In this document: piece by piece, positions 6,588 through 6,865 of the stretch | Layout: each line of letters opens with the position of its first letter | Numbering within the stretch: the stretch's first letter is position 1 | From: Chloroflexi bacterium UBA2235 | GTDB lineage: Bacteria > Chloroflexota > UBA11872 > UBA12225 | Assembly (NCBI GenBank): GCA_002347925.1 | Contig: DDYL01000140.1 | Location: 11,688-18,552 of the forward strand | Direction of reading: 5' to 3' | DNA: 6,865 nt | Made by a program: the position numbers and the translations under genes | The notes under the pieces: generated by a model | Seen by the model: only the letters and a program-made list of their open reading frames with translations | What the model was told of the DNA's origin: nothing | Database searches by the model: none

Positions 6588-6865
6588 ATGGCGAGTGATG
6601 ATGTCGAAGACCGTGCGACAACGGAAAGTGCGCGAACTACTCTCAAGCGCGCACCGGCTGGCAATGGCCCCGTCTGCCCGACCATGCTCATTCAGGACGT
6701 CCTTCTCCGCTACCCGGAGACATGGAAAGTCTTCGTCGCCCATCAGTTGCCCTGCCCTCGCTGCATGGCAAGTACCTATGAAACGATCAGCCAGCTCGCG
6801 TCGATGCTTGGTGTCGACCTTGCCGTTTTTCTGGCTGACCTCAATGCTTCCGTTACCGCGGTCTC
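6588..6865 (+). CDS. DUF1858-type CxxC redox domain protein (partial)
   Basis: The first 92 codons are present and the gene leaves the window at the right edge. After a variable N-terminus (1-32, including Cys30), residues 33-87 match the small DUF1858 / hybrid-cluster-protein-associated disulfide domain: MLIQDVLLRYPETWKVF, then LPCPRCMAS with Cys56 and Cys59, then YETISQLASMLGVDLAVFLADLN. The family is thought to act in redox or iron-sulfur chemistry through the CxxC pair; its reaction is not established. The usual 'GxxCxGC' is HQLPCPRC here. The ATG at 6588 is 3 bases after the Rrf2 stop and in the same frame; AGGA (6583-6586) is too close to be an ideal ribosome site, suggesting translational coupling. 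A start before 6588 is impossible because of the in-frame TAG. Whether more domains follow cannot be seen. Confidence 0.8.
   Translation, partial: MASDDVEDRATTESARTTLKRAPAGNGPVCPTMLIQDVLLRYPETWKVFVAHQLPCPRCMASTYETISQLASMLGVDLAVFLADLNASVTAV

Noticed and set aside
6123..6743. 206-aa minus-strand open frame
   Set aside because: Antisense to Rrf2 and the DUF1858 gene, both of which have family motifs; the Cys/His-rich look is a by-product of the opposite strand.

Overview
The window looks like chromosomal housekeeping DNA from a GC-rich bacterium. The best guess is Chloroflexota: the exported peptidase-MA-like protein has the domain order and the 'NPF...PRWL' spacing I associate with that phylum, and the L,D-transpeptidase (LDT) ends in the 'YF..G.ALH..YW...FG.P.SHGC' form common there. 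This assignment is inference. No phage, transposon, CRISPR array, tRNA or rRNA was seen.

Layout. Positions 1-138 hold no convincing gene, only a nested inverted repeat just past the end of the first gene. On the minus strand, 139-1674 encodes an exported LDT with three divergent tandem domains, a bacterial SH3 domain and a C-terminal YkuD catalytic domain. Across a 131-bp divergent spacer, 1806-3323 (plus) encodes a secreted, C-terminally membrane-anchored peptidase-MA-like protein whose HExxH zinc motif and downstream Glu are all replaced. metF (5,10-methylenetetrahydrofolate reductase) follows at 3474-4382 (plus). It converges, with a 40-bp gap, on a gluconokinase-type FGGY sugar kinase at 4423-5961 (minus). 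A 152-bp divergent spacer with three consecutive dyad symmetries separates the kinase from an Rrf2-family regulator (6114-6584, plus). That regulator is followed in the same reading frame, after one TAG and one GAC codon, by a DUF1858-type CxxC protein that runs off the window (6588-6865).

How the genes relate. The first two are both envelope proteins and may share a promoter region; one remodels peptidoglycan and the other is probably a non-enzymatic binding or scaffold protein. metF serves one-carbon and methionine metabolism, and the kinase serves sugar-acid catabolism. The Rrf2-DUF1858 pair looks like a small redox or iron-sulfur-related operon whose later members lie outside the window. 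The most unusual points are the dead peptidase, the cysteine-free Rrf2 protein beside a CxxC partner, and the dyad-rich spacer. I see no clear multi-gene novel system.
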